Positions 1 through 9,549 of a stretch of DNA of 64,000 nt are shown piece by piece. Every line of letters starts with the position of its first letter. Position 1 is the stretch's first letter. The notes beneath the pieces are model-generated. The model searched no databases. It had not been told where the DNA came from and saw only the letters and a list, made by a program, of their open reading frames with translations. Source of the stretch: Microseira sp041929235 (GTDB taxonomy: Bacteria; Cyanobacteriota; Cyanobacteriia; Cyanobacteriales; Aerosakkonemataceae); the NCBI RefSeq assembly GCF_041929235.1, contig NZ_JBHFNP010000049.1, positions 1 through 64,000 on the forward strand. The letters run 5' to 3'. Made by a program: the position numbers and the translations under genes.

Positions 1-365
1 ATGCCACGCCGTGCTACTACACAACCGATGAAAACCAAATCAATTTGCGACTGTAGGGGCACGGCATTCTACAATCTCTGGTAGAAATCAACAGCTATGC
101 CACGCCGTGCTACTACACAACCGATGAAAACTGGTGGTGAATTTTGTGGCGGCGTGGGTGCGATCGCCAATTTGTGGTCAAAATCAAGCGTTACCCATGC
201 CCTGCCCTCACACCAACCAATCAAAACCAAATCTGTTCGGGGCTGTAGGGGCACGGCATTCAACAATCTCTGGTAAAAATCAAGATTTATTGATGCCGTG
301 CCCCTACACAACCGATTAAAACTGGTTGTGAATTTTGTTGCCGCGCGGGTGCGATCCCAAATACT
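1..365. repeat. Palindromic intergenic repeats (GTAGGGGCACGGCAT family)
   Basis: Two diverged direct copies of a ~120-bp block lie here. Each contains a short inverted-repeat element: the copy at 245-307 has perfect 15-bp arms (GTAGGGGCACGGCAT and its complement), while the copy at 53-116 has a degenerate right arm. Both are followed by ACACAACCGAT and a GAATTTTGT segment. The same family recurs at 25211-25407. The size and lack of coding content suggest a MITE-like or REP-like element. No gene is supported in 1-660. Confidence 0.75.
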
Positions 366-661
366 CCTTCAGCAGGATAAATCCCCAGGTAAACTGCTTG
401 ACAATTTGCTATTGATGCCAAATAATTAATACAACTTTCACAACCATGACAATTTAATTTTTCTGCCGCCAATTATAAAAATTGGCGACGCTCGCGCCAG
501 ATGGCTGAAATGCGCTTGATTTCGTCGAGACGGTCGGTTGCTTTACCTGTAAGGGTTTCAGATTTTATTCGAGGAAATTTTTTAGAGTTTGTAGCCACAA
601 AATTGAAGGTCGTCGCAAATGGCCTCTGGAAGCCAGACAGGGTAAAGGCTTCAAAGCGAGG

Positions 662-909
662 GTCCCACTTACCTACTCCCCGCAAGGGGATTGAAACAAA
701 AATATCTAGCTGAGAATTATTCAAAATGTTTAAATGTCGCACTTACCTACTCCCCGCAAGGGGATTGAAACGTTATTGTTGACGGGAACAACTTTCCCGT
801 CCCTCCACCTTGTCGCGCTTACCTACTCCCCTTGCGGGGATTGAAACAAACAACTGATACTTGGCGTGGGTAGTTTACAATTACCCAATCCCCGCAAGGG
901 GACTAAAAG
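662..909 (+). CRISPR. Short CRISPR array, four repeats, no cas genes in window
   Basis: Repeats of 36 nt begin GTCGCACTTACC and end GGGGATTGAAAC, with an inner CCCCGCAAGGGG hairpin. They lie at 662-697 (one mismatch), 736-771, 812-847 and a degenerate last copy near 874-909. Spacers are 38 nt (698-735), 40 nt (772-811) and about 26 nt (848-873). The ATTGAAAC 3' end and the decayed right-hand repeat imply transcription left to right, with the leader on the left (before 662). In the third repeat the hairpin core reads CCCCTTGCGGGG, the exact reverse complement of the core in the first two. Repeats ending this way are common in cyanobacterial type I and III systems, but the type cannot be set without cas genes. 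Confidence 0.88.
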
Positions 910-998
910 AACAAACAATAACCCCACCCCACCACAACCAAACCTTAACCCGTCAGCCCTAACATGTAGAGTAGCGATCGCTTACAGGTCAACTCCCC

Positions 999-2267
999 AT
1001 GTCAACATCTCGGCAACTCACACGAGAATTGGGTGTATTAGGCGCAACGATGATGGGACTCGGTTCCATTATCGGTACGGGAGTATTTGTCAGTATCGGC
1101 ATTGCGGCGGGTATTGCAGGTTCTGGAGTAATTCTCGCAGTAGCAATTGGTGCTATTGTCGCTATCTGTAATGGTCTTAACAGCGCCCAACTCGCTGCTA
1201 GTCATCCCGTTAGCGGCGGTACTTACGAATATGGTTATAAATATCTGACGCCTTGGTTGGGTTTTACCGCCGGGTGGATGTTTCTGCTAGCTAAAACCGC
1301 TTCCGCAGCGACGGCGGCGTTGGGTTTTGCGGGTTATCTGCAAAGGTTTTTTGGACTATCCGGACAGGGATTGCTGGTTGCGATCGCTCTTTTATCCGTC
1401 CTCATCCTCACTATAATCGTTTGGACTGGCATTCGCCGCTCCAATTTCGCCAATATCACAATCGTCTCTATTACCCTACTATCTTTATGTTTTTTTATTC
1501 TTGCCGGTTTACCCACCGTAGCAACGTCTGGAATTGATAATTTAACTCGATTTTTCCCTAATTCTATCGGCGATTTACTCCACGCCAGTGCTTTAATGTT
1601 TGTCGCCTATACAGGTTACGGACGCATCGCCACAATGGGAGAAGAAGCGAGAAACCCCCGTCGCACTATCCCGAAAGCAATTATTACGGCGATGGTGCTG
1701 ACGATGCTACTTTATATTGCCGTAGCAATAGTTGCCGTTAGTGCAGTTGGTGCAGATGTATTGGGTAAAGCAACTGCTGCGCCTTTGGAAGTGGTAATGA
1801 GTCGCTTAGGTATTCCCGGCGGGACGCAAATACTCGCAATTGGTGCGATGACCGCGATGCTGGGGGTATTGCTCAACTTAATTTTAGGATTATCCCGCGT
1901 CTTGCTGGCAATGGGACGAAGGCGGGATATGCCGCGAATTGTGGCACGATTAAATCAGACAGGAACGACGCCGGATGTAGCAGTGTGGGTGATGGGAATT
2001 GCGATCGCAAACCTTGTCCTAATCGGTAACGTCAAAACCACTTGGTCTTTTAGCGCTTTTACCGTTTTAATTTATTACGCCATAACAAATCTGGCAGCTT
2101 TGCAGCTGCCAGAGAGGGATCGCTTATATCCTAAATGGTTAGCTTTGTTGGGTTTAGCCGCTTGTTTGTTCCTAGCTTTCTGGGTAGAACAACAAATCTG
2201 GCTAACGGGTTTAGGCTTAATTCTTGCCGGACTAATTTGGCATTTTGTTGCACAACAGGCGAGGTGA
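999..2267 (+). CDS. APC-family amino acid permease
   Basis: The product is 422 residues of mostly hydrophobic segments, consistent with about 12 membrane helices of the amino acid-polyamine-organocation superfamily. The first helix carries the family signature GSIIGTGVFV near residue 22. A conserved loop after helix 6 reads YTGYGRIATMGEEARNPRR, typical of the cationic/neutral amino acid permease branch. It would import amino acids or amines by secondary transport across the plasma membrane; the substrate cannot be read from sequence. It starts at the ATG at 999 just after the CRISPR array and converges with ugd across a 78-bp AT-rich gap. Confidence 0.88.
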   Translation: MSTSRQLTRELGVLGATMMGLGSIIGTGVFVSIGIAAGIAGSGVILAVAIGAIVAICNGLNSAQLAASHPVSGGTYEYGYKYLTPWLGFTAGWMFLLAKTASAATAALGFAGYLQRFFGLSGQGLLVAIALLSVLILTIIVWTGIRRSNFANITIVSITLLSLCFFILAGLPTVATSGIDNLTRFFPNSIGDLLHASALMFVAYTGYGRIATMGEEARNPRRTIPKAIITAMVLTMLLYIAVAIVAVSAVGADVLGKATAAPLEVVMSRLGIPGGTQILAIGAMTAMLGVLLNLILGLSRVLLAMGRRRDMPRIVARLNQTGTTPDVAVWVMGIAIANLVLIGNVKTTWSFSAFTVLIYYAITNLAALQLPERDRLYPKWLALLGLAACLFLAFWVEQQIWLTGLGLILAGLIWHFVAQQAR

Positions 2268-2345
2268 TTTTAGATTGAATATTTTAGATTTAAGATTGAA
2301 AATTTCATCAAATCTGCAATCTAAAATCTGCAATCTGCAATTATA

Positions 2346-3743
2346 TTAATGCCCAATCCCAACGTAACGGAACCCGGCGTTTTCCAGTTCCTTGCGATCG
2401 AGGAAATTGCGACCATCAATCATCACGGGGTTGTTCATCAACTTCGCCATTTTGACATAATCTAAGCTTTGGAACTGTGCCCACTCGGTGACTAATACCA
2501 AAGCATCGCAACCATCTGCCAACCGTTCTGGATCGCTTTCGACATAAACTCCAGATAAACCGTGCGCCATGCCACTTTGAGACACAATTGGGTCGTAGGC
2601 TTTTACTTTAGTTCCCAAGCGGTTGAGTTGTTCGATTAAATTCAAAGCTGGGGCGTCGCGCATGTCATCGGTATCGGGTTTGAAAGTTAAACCCAACAAA
2701 CCAACTGTTTTACCCTTGAGGATTTTCAGTTCTTGCTGTAATTTTTCTATAGCGATTAAGCGCTGGCGTTGGTTAACGCTGACGGCGGCTTTCATCAGTT
2801 GAGCTTCGTAACCGTAGTCATCGGCGGTGTGGATTAACGCGGAAACATCTTTGGGGAAACAAGAACCACCCCAACCAATACCGGCGTTTAAGAACTTGCT
2901 ACCGATGCGGGAGTCTAAACCAATTCCTTTGGCGACTTGGGTTACATCTGCACCGACGCGATCGCAAATATTGGCAACTTCATTAATAAAGCTAATCTTA
3001 GTCGCCAGGAACGCATTAGCGGCATACTTAATCATTTCTGCCGAATTGAGGTCTGTAACTACCACAGGGACGGGTGGTAAAGACTTGTCTTCGGCGAACT
3101 TGCGTTCGACAATCGGGGTATATAGTTGCTGCATCATGGCGATCGCTTTTTGGCTGTTGCTGCCCAAAACGATCCTATCCGGGTTAAAGGTATCAAAAAT
3201 TGCCGACCCTTCCCGTAAAAACTCTGGGTTGCTCACCACATCGAACTCGGCGGCAATCTTTTCCACCGTTTCTTCGCTAACAACGCCACCTGCGCCTACC
3301 AAGACTTTTTGGCGTTCGGCGATACCATCCATCACAATCATCCGCACCCAGTCGCCTGAACCGATTGGCACGGTAGATTTATTTACGATTACTTTATAGC
3401 CATCGTTGAGATTAGCACCGATTCCCCGCGCCACAGCTTCCACATAGCGGGTATCGCTTTCCCCTGTAGGTAAAGGCGGAGTTCCCACAGCGATAAACAA
3501 AATATCTCCGTGCTTTACCCCTTCCGCAATGTCGGAACTAAACTCTAGCAGTCCCACCGCCGTGCTAGACTGCATCAGTTCAGACAATCCCGGCTCAAAA
3601 ATCGGGGATTGTCCGGCTTTCATTAACTTTACTTTTTCTTCATTGTTGTCTACGCAGATGACGTGATGCCCGATATGCGCCAGACATACGCCAGTTACTA
3701 AGCCTACATATCCCGTACCGATGACACAAACACGCATGTTCAA
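2346..3743 (-). CDS. ugd: UDP-glucose 6-dehydrogenase
   Basis: This 465-residue protein oxidises UDP-glucose to UDP-glucuronate with two NAD+. It has an N-terminal Rossmann motif (VIGTGYVGLVTG, residues 7-18), a central domain, and the catalytic-cysteine motif GWGGSCFPKD near residue 291. The C-terminal UDP-binding domain begins around GLLGLTFKPDTDDMRDAP. The length fits the family. It lies 153 bp downstream of the UDP-glucuronate decarboxylase gene on the same strand, so the pair encodes two successive steps from UDP-glucose to UDP-xylose for exopolysaccharide or cell-surface glycans. Confidence 0.95.
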   Translation of the reverse strand: MNMRVCVIGTGYVGLVTGVCLAHIGHHVICVDNNEEKVKLMKAGQSPIFEPGLSELMQSSTAVGLLEFSSDIAEGVKHGDILFIAVGTPPLPTGESDTRYVEAVARGIGANLNDGYKVIVNKSTVPIGSGDWVRMIVMDGIAERQKVLVGAGGVVSEETVEKIAAEFDVVSNPEFLREGSAIFDTFNPDRIVLGSNSQKAIAMMQQLYTPIVERKFAEDKSLPPVPVVVTDLNSAEMIKYAANAFLATKISFINEVANICDRVGADVTQVAKGIGLDSRIGSKFLNAGIGWGGSCFPKDVSALIHTADDYGYEAQLMKAAVSVNQRQRLIAIEKLQQELKILKGKTVGLLGLTFKPDTDDMRDAPALNLIEQLNRLGTKVKAYDPIVSQSGMAHGLSGVYVESDPERLADGCDALVLVTEWAQFQSLDYVKMAKLMNNPVMIDGRNFLDRKELENAGFRYVGIGH

Positions 3744-3896
3744 ATCCTCAATTTAATTGGTTTTGGTCGAGTTTCTCAGCTATTGCAAGGGTTTGCGGTT
3801 AAAGAATGAGCAACCATTAGTAGTAGTACCCAAATTTCACCGTGGAATTACCACGTCCGCAAACCTAATTTTCCACACCCTGAAAAAGCTTGTATT

Positions 3897-6191
3897 TTAA
3901 GGCTGCGGGTTATTCATTCGAGAGCGAAAATCGTCTATAGTCAACTTTAGCCCTTCTCTCAAAGGAACCGTAGGTTCCCACCCCAGCCAGGTTTTAGCCT
4001 TTGTAATATCCGGCTGTCGTTGTTTGGGGTCATCTTGGGGCAACGGTTCGTACTTCAATTGTGCGTCTGGATTCACCATTTCCTGAATAATTTGAGCCAG
4101 TTCTAAGATCGTATATTCACCGGGATTACCCAAATTTACGGGTCCCACATGTTCCCCATTCATCAACCGCATCAGTCCTTCCACTAGGTCGGATACGTAG
4201 CAAAAACTACGAGTCTGCGACCCATTTCCGTATATGGTTAGGGGGATGCCTCGTAAAGCTTGCACTACAAAATTGCTGACAACGCGCCCATCATTTTCTA
4301 ACATTCGAGGGCCATAAGTATTGTGGCAATATATACAATACGTACCACCGACAAAGTTTTCGTAATCTGGCACGGAAAAATCGTACACGTAGTCGTCTAT
4401 CTCGAATGCTTCGATGTTTTTGACCTTTGCCCAAGCAATGTGTTCTGTAGTTTTAGCTTCCAGAGTTTGTTTAGCATTACTCAATTCTAAAATCGAGTAA
4501 TTGTCTAATCCTTGTACCGTAATGCGGTAAGATTTGTACTGTTGTTCGTCTCCCTTACGAACAGTGGTGTAAAACTCTGACACGCTGCCAATGATGCCAA
4601 ACTTTGCCAAAATCAATGTCAGTTTTTCGATAATGTTTTGGCTGGAACTGTTGAACACCAGTAGGGAACCTGTTGTTTTGGCATCGTGGTTGCCATCTCC
4701 TTCCCAAAATCCTTGTAAGAAATGGACTAACTGTTCTTTGGGAAGTTGTACGATCCAATCTGGTATATCTTTTTGGGTACTGAGATTCTTACCGAACCCA
4801 AAGACGTTCACAACTAAATCTACGATAATTCTAGAGCGAATGTGAACTGCGGGCGATCTGTTCCCAGTTTGGTCAAATTTAATCTCACTCTCGCAGCCAA
4901 ATAAATCTTCAGCGACTTTAATCAACTTCTCCAGATATTTGACGTTTGAACTGAATATAAGTTGATAATCTGCTGGTTTATCCCTGTAAATTAGGCAACC
5001 CTCTGCCAGATAAAAGCCCAAAAACCACAGCAGGCTATTGATATTTTCAATATAGTTGGTTACCTGCTTATTGGAGTAAGCGATCGCAATCTTATCCTTA
5101 GCCGACAAAGGCAGTCCTAAATGCTGCCAAATATCCAACGGTATGCGGTTCATTGCCTCATACCTTCTCAGCTTACTGAAATGTTGCCGAGAACTGATTC
5201 CTTTTTGTGCTAGATAGTTGCGAATATCGCGATTGCGATCTTCCAGGTGAGAAACTACATCTTCATTGGCAATGGATAAGCCTTTAATTGTCGTTACATC
5301 CGAAATGTAGAAAGGTTCCAGCGCCTTGTCTACGAAGGGTAAATAATGAGGAACCGCAATATCATCGCCTACTTTCAAGTCTTTCCCAAATACTGCCTTG
5401 GGCAATCCTTTTTCATCGCTAGTAAATAAGCTGTGATCTTCTGTAACTTTTACTTTTTTGCCCCAAGTTGTAGTAATTTCATACCCTGTTTTGGTGACGT
5501 GATGTTTCCAAATGGCTGAAATTGGACGGATAGCTGCACTGCCGGTTTTTTGATCGAAACAAGGAACGGATACATCTGATATATCTTGATGAATGCGGTT
5601 ATAGCATTCGGCAAATGTTTCGGAGTAAAGTTTATCTCCCTTGTAATAAACTACTTTTTGGTCACCTGTTAAACTGTTAAAAATCCGGGCAACGCGGATA
5701 TCTACGTTATTTTCTCTGTAATAGTCAAAACTCAAAGTTTCTGCTATTCGCTTCCCTTCATCGTAACAGGATCTGATCCCGATTGGATTTACATTTCCCC
5801 TATATTCTTCTGGTTGGGGATGCACTTCTGGATCCCCATAAACTTCCGAAGTAGAAGCGAGTAAAAATCTGGCTTTTATTCGTTTAGCTAACCCCAGCAT
5901 ATTAATTGTTCCCATCACATTGGTTTTGACAGTTTTGATGGGGTTGTACTGGTAATGAACCGGAGAAGCGGGACAAGCCAGGTGATAAATTTGATCTACT
6001 TCTAACCTGATTGGTTCGGTGATGTCGTGGCGGATAAATTCAAAGTAGGGATGGTCTAACCATTTGAGGATATTTCGCTTGTGTCCTGTATAAAAGTTAT
6101 CCAAACAAATCACTTCATGCCCCTGTTCCATCAAGCGATCGATCAGATGGGAACCAATAAATCCAGCACCACCAGTGACCAAAATTCTCAT
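3897..6191 (-). CDS. UDP-glucuronate decarboxylase interrupted by an intein
   Basis: The 764-residue precursor is an extended short-chain dehydrogenase (UDP-xylose synthase type) split by an intein. The N-extein, residues 1-172, has the NAD-binding motif GGAGFIGSHL (7-16), the STSEVYGDP segment and the catalytic pair Y143-xxx-K147. The C-extein, residues 625-764, continues with TYGPRMLENDGRVVSNF. Joined, the exteins give 312 residues, the normal enzyme length, and the junction rebuilds the conserved FNTYGPR motif. The mature enzyme would convert UDP-glucuronate to UDP-xylose. Function should depend on protein splicing. The next gene in the same direction is ugd, which makes its substrate. Confidence 0.95.
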   Translation of the reverse strand: MRILVTGGAGFIGSHLIDRLMEQGHEVICLDNFYTGHKRNILKWLDHPYFEFIRHDITEPIRLEVDQIYHLACPASPVHYQYNPIKTVKTNVMGTINMLGLAKRIKARFLLASTSEVYGDPEVHPQPEEYRGNVNPIGIRSCYDEGKRIAETLSFDYYRENNVDIRVARIFNSLTGDQKVVYYKGDKLYSETFAECYNRIHQDISDVSVPCFDQKTGSAAIRPISAIWKHHVTKTGYEITTTWGKKVKVTEDHSLFTSDEKGLPKAVFGKDLKVGDDIAVPHYLPFVDKALEPFYISDVTTIKGLSIANEDVVSHLEDRNRDIRNYLAQKGISSRQHFSKLRRYEAMNRIPLDIWQHLGLPLSAKDKIAIAYSNKQVTNYIENINSLLWFLGFYLAEGCLIYRDKPADYQLIFSSNVKYLEKLIKVAEDLFGCESEIKFDQTGNRSPAVHIRSRIIVDLVVNVFGFGKNLSTQKDIPDWIVQLPKEQLVHFLQGFWEGDGNHDAKTTGSLLVFNSSSQNIIEKLTLILAKFGIIGSVSEFYTTVRKGDEQQYKSYRITVQGLDNYSILELSNAKQTLEAKTTEHIAWAKVKNIEAFEIDDYVYDFSVPDYENFVGGTYCIYCHNTYGPRMLENDGRVVSNFVVQALRGIPLTIYGNGSQTRSFCYVSDLVEGLMRLMNGEHVGPVNLGNPGEYTILELAQIIQEMVNPDAQLKYEPLPQDDPKQRQPDITKAKTWLGWEPTVPLREGLKLTIDDFRSRMNNPQP
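4320..5675 (-). other. Intein with LAGLIDADG homing endonuclease domain
   Basis: Residues 173-624 of the decarboxylase precursor (452 aa) form a full-size intein. It begins with Ser1 (SLTGD) and ends with HN followed by Thr+1, the residues needed for splicing. The block B motif TEDHSLF lies at intein residues 78-84, with its histidine at 81. Two LAGLIDADG-type helices are visible: LLWFLGFYLAEG (215-226) and LVHFLQGFWEGDG (316-328), each with an acidic residue at the active position. The C-terminal block F region reads VYDFSVPDYENFVGG. The domain set is intact, so both splicing and homing may be active. Inteins usually occupy DNA-metabolism proteins, so a sugar-nucleotide enzyme is an unusual host. 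Confidence 0.95.
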
Positions 6192-6672
6192 AGGTTTTAT
6201 GCAAGCGATACGTTATTTCAAGCTGGCAAGGTTGTCTTTAACAACTATATCCTTTGAATGTTCCGTTGTCAGTTGATATCCGATTGGGATTTAAAAGCAT
6301 TGCTTTTGAATAGTCAGCTGGGATATCTGGGTTAGAGTATTTACTTACTACTCAACTAGCAAGTTAGCAAAGAATGCTGCCAAAAGAAACTTCGATCCCT
6401 ATAATTCATCAAATCTTTATCCTCTAGCCCGCGCTCCCATAAACTTCCTTGACATTTCTTGATAAAACTTCACGGTAAGAAATTACTCCATTTGATCCTG
6501 GCTTTACAATAACTTGACCAAGGCACCGCCTTTAACCGCACATCTACGGATCTATACCCAGAACGGGGACTTCCCAGAGAAGTCTCTATACCCAGAACCC
6601 CGACTTCACAAGAGAAGTCGGGGTTCTACAGGGAAAAGCAGCTATTTCAGCCACCTTTGAATCAGCGCATCC
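6192..6672. other. Intergenic region with duplicated inverted repeat
   Basis: No gene is supported in these 481 bases. Near 6550-6625 the phrase CCCAGAA(C)CCCGACTTC occurs twice together with its inverted form GAAGTCGGGGTTCT, forming a hairpin about 35 bp across. This is an example of the cyanobacterial intergenic palindromes seen elsewhere in the window. The promoter of the intein-bearing gene should lie near 6200-6300, but no clear boxes were seen. Confidence 0.6.
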
Positions 6673-8484
6673 CTATTCCTTATCCAAGCGCAAAACAGCC
6701 ATAAATGCTTCCTGCGGCACATCGACAGTCCCGATAGCTTTCATGCGCTTCTTGCCTTTTGCTTGCTTTTGCAGCAACTTTTTCTTTCGGGAGATGTCAC
6801 CGCCGTAGCATTTCGCCAATACGTCCTTGCGCATTGCCGGGATATGTTCGCTAGCAATAATTTTGCTGCCAATCGCCGCCTGTATGGGAACCTTGAATTG
6901 GTGGCGCGGGATCAGTTCCTTGAGTTTTTCTGCCAGACTGCGCCCTACGTAGTAAGCTTTATCGCGGTGGACGATCATCGCCAGGGAATCTACCGGATCG
7001 CCGTTAATCATAATATCCAGTCGTACCAGGGGATTTTCCCGGTAACCGATCAGATGGTACTCCATACTGGCGTAACCGCGCGATCGCGACTTCATCTGGT
7101 CGAAAAAGTCGGTCACGACTTCTGCTAAAGGTAACTCGTAAGTCAAGTTGGTGCGTCCCACCGTCAGGTACTTCATATCTTTGAACGTACCCCGGCGATT
7201 TTGAGACAACTCCATCAACGTCCCGACGTATTCTTCCGGCGTGATAATGTCTACCTGGACATAGGGTTCTTCGATTTTTTCCCGATGTTGCGGATCGGGC
7301 AAGGTGCTGGGATTATCGATTAAGAGAACTTCTCCCTTATTCGTCGTGACGCGGTAAACTACCGAAGGCGCTGTAATCACCAAATCCAGGTCGTATTCTC
7401 GTTCTAAACGTTCCTGGACGATTTCCATGTGCAGCAAACCCAAGAAACCGCAGCGGAAGCCAAAACCCATGGCGCTGGAAGTTTCTGGTTCGTAGTTTAA
7501 CGCGGCGTCGTTGAGCTTGAGTTTTTCCAGCGCTTCCTTTAAATCTGGATATTGGTCGGCATCGGTGGGAAACATGCCGCAAAACACCATTGGTTTAGCT
7601 TCGGTATAACCGGGTAACGGTTCGGCGGCGGGTGCGCTAGCTAAAGTAATCGTATCGCCAACGCGGGCATCGGATACGGCTTTAATCGATGCAGCTAGAT
7701 AACCGACTTCCCCGGCGTGGAGAGACTCGACCTGGACTTGGTTGGGAGAAAGTACCCCCAACTCATCGATCTCGTATTCTTTTCCAGTTGCCATCAAGCG
7801 GATGCGGTCGCCCTTTTTCACCGTACCATCCATCACCCGGAAATAGACGATTACACCCCGGTAGCTGTCGTAATAGCTGTCAAAAATCAACGCCCGCAAC
7901 CTTTGGTCTACAGTATCTTTGGGCGGGGGAATCAAGTGGACGATCGATTCTAAGATTTCATCCACCCCGATGCCTTCTTTCGCCGATGCTAAAATCGCAC
8001 CGCTGCAATCTAACCCGATAATTTCTTCGATTTCCCGCTTTACCCGGTCTGGTTCGGCACCGGGCAAGTCTATTTTATTCAAAACCGGGATAATTTCTAG
8101 ATTATGCTCTAGGGCTAAGTAGACATTGGCTAAAGTCTGCGCTTCTACCCCTTGGGAGGCATCCACCACCAAAAGCGCCCCCTCGCAGGCGACCAGACTG
8201 CGCGACACCTCATAGGAAAAGTCCACGTGTCCGGGAGTGTCGATCAAGTTGAGTACGTACTGCTGACCATCTTTAGCCGTATAGTTCATCCGGGCCGCTT
8301 GCAGCTTAATTGTAATGCCGCGTTCCCTTTCTAACTCCATGTTGTCTAGAAACTGTTCTTTCATCTCCCTTGCCGCCACCGTCCCGGTGGTCTGCAACAA
8401 ACGGTCAGCCAGGGTTGACTTCCCGTGGTCGATGTGGGCAATGATCGAAAAGTTGCGAATGCGAGATACGGGCGCGTCAGTCAT
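6673..8484 (-). CDS. lepA: Elongation factor 4 (LepA), ribosome back-translocating GTPase
   Basis: A 603-residue translational GTPase of standard LepA length. The G-domain motifs are clear: AHIDHGKST (residues 16-24), DTPGHVDFSYEV, and NKID. The C-terminal LepA-specific region ends with RKKKLLQKQAKGKKRM and a short tail. EF4 binds stalled ribosomes in the cytoplasm and promotes back-translocation or remobilisation. The start is the ATG at 8484. It appears monocistronic. Confidence 0.97.
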   Translation of the reverse strand: MTDAPVSRIRNFSIIAHIDHGKSTLADRLLQTTGTVAAREMKEQFLDNMELERERGITIKLQAARMNYTAKDGQQYVLNLIDTPGHVDFSYEVSRSLVACEGALLVVDASQGVEAQTLANVYLALEHNLEIIPVLNKIDLPGAEPDRVKREIEEIIGLDCSGAILASAKEGIGVDEILESIVHLIPPPKDTVDQRLRALIFDSYYDSYRGVIVYFRVMDGTVKKGDRIRLMATGKEYEIDELGVLSPNQVQVESLHAGEVGYLAASIKAVSDARVGDTITLASAPAAEPLPGYTEAKPMVFCGMFPTDADQYPDLKEALEKLKLNDAALNYEPETSSAMGFGFRCGFLGLLHMEIVQERLEREYDLDLVITAPSVVYRVTTNKGEVLLIDNPSTLPDPQHREKIEEPYVQVDIITPEEYVGTLMELSQNRRGTFKDMKYLTVGRTNLTYELPLAEVVTDFFDQMKSRSRGYASMEYHLIGYRENPLVRLDIMINGDPVDSLAMIVHRDKAYYVGRSLAEKLKELIPRHQFKVPIQAAIGSKIIASEHIPAMRKDVLAKCYGGDISRKKKLLQKQAKGKKRMKAIGTVDVPQEAFMAVLRLDKE

Positions 8485-8754
8485 AAATTTTTTGCTTATA
8501 GATCGATCAGCGAATCCATCTGAAACAGAAAATACACGTTGCTTAAAATATTTTAATGTTTCCCTAGGGCGAATCGGGTTTTCCAGCTTGGCAAACCCGA
8601 TGACAGGGGGAAAAATCGTGGCGCGAAGCGCGCTATAATCAAAGCTCCATTTGATTATTCCTCAGGGTAGCATCAGATCGTAGTATAAGGGCAAGCAAAA
8701 TAATCCAAAAACGTCTACATTCGCTAACGATAGCAATTACCTAAAAAATCAGGA

Positions 8755-8795
8755 CGCTTTCATCCACGTCAATGGTTATGGCGTGGATGAAAGCG
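8755..8795. repeat. Perfect 14-bp hairpin, possible IS200/IS605-type end
   Basis: CGCTTTCATCCACG (8755-8768) is followed after 13 nt by its exact complement CGTGGATGAAAGCG (8782-8795). There is no T-run after either arm, so it is not a typical intrinsic terminator. Right ends of IS200/IS605-type elements in cyanobacteria often carry similar GCTTTCATCC hairpins, but no transposase was found beside it, so that identity is an inference. Confidence 0.5.
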
Positions 8796-9255
8796 GACAA
8801 CTGGGAATAAATTCGCCGTCTGGGCGGGCGCTAAAGTCAGTTTCAGGGTAGTATTTAATATAGAGGTTAGGGTATTGAACCTCTTTAAACACCCAGTAGC
8901 CCAAGGGCAACGCACCTTGAAAACTGAGCTTAGGGGGTTCCAGGCAGAAATGCTTGCCTGGGTAAAAGGCTTAAGCATCAAGCAGAGAAACCAAAGTTTT
9001 AGGGGTCTCAGAGTACCGTCGGGCAGCCGGGAACTCGCTGCTGAAAAGGAGCAAAAAGCTTTTGGAGAGATGCTCCTCTGGTATGGAATGGGTAACTGTT
9101 TCATAGTAAGAGCGCTCGGTGAATTAAGAATCTGCGCGGCGCATATCCCGCAGAGTGTCAAAGACAGCTTTGCCTGCAATAATGGTCAGTTTAAACTGAA
9201 GATGCCTCTACTGTTAACGGGACCAGCCCAAAAACCAGCGGATTTTTAACGGTAT
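8796..9255. other. Unassigned 460-bp region with open but unrecognised frames
   Basis: Both strands carry open frames (124 codons on +, 8875-9249; 136 codons on -, 8769-9179). Neither translation has a recognisable motif and neither start has a convincing ribosome binding site. A minus-strand frame in the left part reads GYWVFKEVQYPNLYIKYYPE, which looks protein-like, but it is interrupted further upstream. The stretch is rich in local hairpins, for example around 9025-9075. It may be a decayed mobile element whose end is the hairpin at 8755-8795, or a structured RNA. I cannot decide between them. Confidence 0.35.
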
Positions 9256-9483
9256 ATGAACGAATCAGCAATTGAAACCCAGCGTGCAGCCGATCAGGTG
9301 GAAGTTTCCATCCAGATCGACGCAGAATTATTTGAGCAACTGCGGCATTTGACCAATGACCCTAGTAAAATTGTAGAAGTAGCCATTCGGCAATGGCTTA
9401 AAGGTGGCTCGCAACGAGATGACGAATTAACTCGTACCATGCAGCGAACGCCAGTACCTCCCCGTGGCGAGTGGAACGATTGA
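9256..9483 (+). CDS. Small ribbon-helix-helix-like protein
   Basis: A 75-residue ORF starting at ATG 9256. Residues 16-50 (VEVSIQIDAELFEQLRHL and following) fit the beta strand, helix, helix pattern of CopG/Arc-type DNA-binding proteins. The tail is polar and ends PPRGEWND. Such proteins are often antitoxins or plasmid-type repressors, but no toxin partner follows within 60 bp. The domain call rests on pattern only. Confidence 0.55.
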   Translation: MNESAIETQRAADQVEVSIQIDAELFEQLRHLTNDPSKIVEVAIRQWLKGGSQRDDELTRTMQRTPVPPRGEWND

Positions 9484-9549
9484 CTGTGTTGGTATTGTAG
9501 TCATTGGATTATAGAGTCGGGTAGCATCAGAAGTGGCGTTTGTGTCTAA

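Noticed and set aside
2827..3399. 190-codon plus-strand ORF inside ugd
   Set aside because: Shadow frame of the UDP-glucose dehydrogenase gene.
8875..9249. 124-codon plus-strand ORF
   Set aside because: No recognisable motif, no clear ribosome binding site, and an equally long ORF lies on the other strand; described as an unassigned region instead.
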